A DNA stretch of 64,000 nucleotides, taken from positions 79,631 through 143,630 of the forward strand of contig JAHWKW010000009.1 in the NCBI GenBank assembly GCA_019347675.1, in the 5' to 3' direction. How positions within the stretch are numbered: the stretch's first letter is position 1; each line of letters begins with the position of its first letter. The translations under genes and the position numbers were made by a program. This document shows, piece by piece, positions 62,865-64,000 of this stretch. The notes below the pieces were generated by a model. The model had not been told where the DNA came from and made no database searches. It saw nothing but the letters and a program-made list of their open reading frames with translations. The stretch is from Actinomycetota bacterium. GTDB lineage: Bacteria > Actinomycetota > Nitriliruptoria > Nitriliruptorales > JAHWKO01.

Positions 62865-62879
62865 GGCCGCTTTGCGGCC
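62865..62879 (+). terminator. Possible hairpin after era
   Basis: GGCCGC and GCGGCC face each other across TTT about 76 bases after the era stop. No T-run follows, so it is a weak candidate for transcription termination. Confidence 0.3.
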
Positions 62880-63125
62880 GACACGGACACGGCGAGCGAA
62901 GAGGTTTCACCGGTGGCTGCGGGCGTCGAGGACACGCGTTCGGTCATGCCATGGCTGTCATTCTCTCGGCTAAGACGACAACAGCCGCCGATTGCGGGCC
63001 AATGTTAGGGCAGTCGTCCGTGGATTCAACACTCTTCGTCAGTCTGTCGCGATCGAAGGTATTGGTATGCGCCTAGAATTCCTTGCAGGGCTGGCTATCG
63101 TGACGATCATCGACGCCTTCCAGAA
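62880..63125. other. AT-richer gene-free stretch after era
   Basis: Composition drops noticeably in GC from about 62960 (for example gaattccttgc). On the plus strand, IIDAFQNQFDKVGIDVLAD (spanning about 63105-63160) resembles the segment that follows the SAM-binding motif in O-methyltransferases, although the matching first part lies on the minus strand. No intact gene is supported. Confidence 0.3.
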
Positions 63126-63407
63126 TCAGTTCGACAAGGTGGGCATCGACGTACTCGCGGACGTGTGTCTGGCGCTCTCCGGCTGGACCGCCAGCGCCTC
63201 GGCCACCGCCAGTGCCGACGCGCCGTAGGCAAGTCCGATCTCGATGATGGAGTGGACACCCTGGGACTGCAGTAGGGCCGTGAGGGCATCAGCATCCGTC
63301 CCGGGAAGTGACACCGTCTCGAAGTCTCCTGGTATCCGCTCACGCGGTGGTCCGGCACTCGAAGGCCTCGACCGTGCAGTGCGGATGACTGCAATGAGTT
63401 CATCCAT
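63126..63407 (-). pseudogene. Truncated class I methyltransferase N-terminus
   Basis: A 93-residue frame from ATG 63407: MDELIAVIRTARSRPSSAGP, then ETVSLPGTDADALTALLQSQ, and the SAM-binding strand IIEIGLAYGASALAVAEALA. That is the typical first third of a family-3-like methyltransferase, but the frame ends about 20 residues later without the rest of the Rossmann fold. It is probably the remains of a disrupted gene. Confidence 0.5.
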
Positions 63408-63833
63408 GCGCTGACCAAGCTGCCGAGTGCACTGGAGCCTACAGGCGGCCCCGGTGCCGGTGACGCGGCACTTCACTCCATGGCCGGCCCCGCTCAGTTC
63501 AACCCTTGCGCCACACCCGGACCCGCGTCCCGCGGTGGCGGAAGCCGGAGCAGGCCGTAGCGGCGTTTGTTTGCGGACCCGCCCGGACTACCGCATTCAG
63601 GAGCCGTGCAGCTGGGCGCGAACCGCGCGACATTCCCCGTTCTGGGGGGTCCCTTAAGGTCCAGATTCCCGCACATAGTTACTGACGCGCATGAGTGGGC
63701 GTCGCGTGAACCACCGGAAGGCCTGAACGGGTTCGAGAGGGACGTCATCCCGACCTGGTCGACAGACATGACGGGCAGAGGGACCAGCGTGTCGTCTCCC
63801 CTCCCCACGTCACCGGCGTAGAGGCACCGACGG
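63408..63833. other. No recognisable gene
   Basis: Several open frames cross this stretch but none has a recognisable domain, ribosome site or consistent composition. Confidence 0.35.
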
Positions 63834-64000
63834 ATGGCATCGAAGTTCGCGAGACGGTTGCACCGTGGGGGAACGGCGCGCCGGATTGCGTGGTCTGCGG
63901 CCCGACCACGGACGTTCACAGGGGTTGCCGACGCCATCGACGAGGAGCGGAGCGCCGCCCGGGTTCGGCGCGACGTCGGCGACCGCCCGTCGGTCGTCCG
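63834..64000 (+). CDS. Possible N-terminus of a gene running off the right edge
   Basis: An ATG opens a frame with no stop to the window end: MASKFARRLHRGGTARRIAW, later VADAIDEERSAARVRRDV. The N-terminus is strongly basic. No ribosome site is obvious and no family can be assigned from 55 residues. Confidence 0.3.
   Translation, partial: MASKFARRLHRGGTARRIAWSAARPRTFTGVADAIDEERSAARVRRDVGDRPSVV

Overview
The window is very GC-rich and reads as the chromosome of a high-GC actinobacterium. The evidence is actinobacterial gene content (group 1h-type [NiFe] hydrogenase, Holin-X and DUF3618 pair, DUF2267, single-subunit PknB-like kinase, GTG/TTG starts, ATGA/GTGA overlaps) and gene order (tig-clpP-clpX-valS; rpsT/lepA-hemW-hrcA-dnaJ-phoH-ybeY-corC-cdd-era). 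Several proteins are divergent from the textbook actinobacterial forms, so a deep lineage (Nitriliruptoria/Euzebya-like) is my guess. No rRNA, CRISPR array or intact insertion sequence was seen.

Layout. 0-4.2 kb: proteostasis block on the minus strand (valS fragment, clpX, clpP, tig), then tRNA-Pro(TGG) and tRNA-Gly(TCC). 4.4-5.7 kb: five tiny one-helix membrane proteins in a tight operon. 5.9-11.65 kb: complete Mrp-type Na+/H+ antiporter operon with an A-B fusion, facing a CDF metal exporter. 12.6-26 kb: an accessory region of isolated genes and decaying ones: a RemA-like protein, two paralogous channel-like proteins (one with a K+ filter, one without), an atypical-composition ornithine-cyclodeaminase-family gene, GATase1/AraC regulator, VOC, DHFR-like and YciI proteins, an ArsR regulator, and pseudogenes (AHSA1-like, MBL plus CWB2, ArsR, ECF42 chimera, transposase tails).

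26-36.2 kb: the most unusual locus. A 16-Cys copper-storage protein is followed by an eight-gene complex I-like operon (A, fused B-D, H, J, K, L, M, N) and a cupredoxin lipoprotein. The fused B-D subunit has no cysteine at all, the C, E, F, G and I subunits are absent, subunit H lacks the usual quinone-cavity acidic residues, and subunit J ends in a Gly-His-rich tail. It looks like a complex I membrane arm with no iron-sulfur redox module in a copper-related setting.

36.2-41.3 kb: minus-strand operon of Ser/Thr kinase, lipoprotein, Ca2+-type P-ATPase and PRPP synthetase. 41.4-46.8 kb: ACT-repeat protein, thiI, the TIGR02587/TIGR02588 membrane pair, DUF2267, an alpha/beta hydrolase and a Cys-rich 60-residue protein. 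46.8-51 kb: [NiFe] hydrogenase with a near-perfect 21-bp palindrome at its start. 51.2-62.8 kb: a P-loop kinase followed by translation, stress and RNA housekeeping genes. 62.8-64 kb: a truncated methyltransferase and sequence I could not assign.
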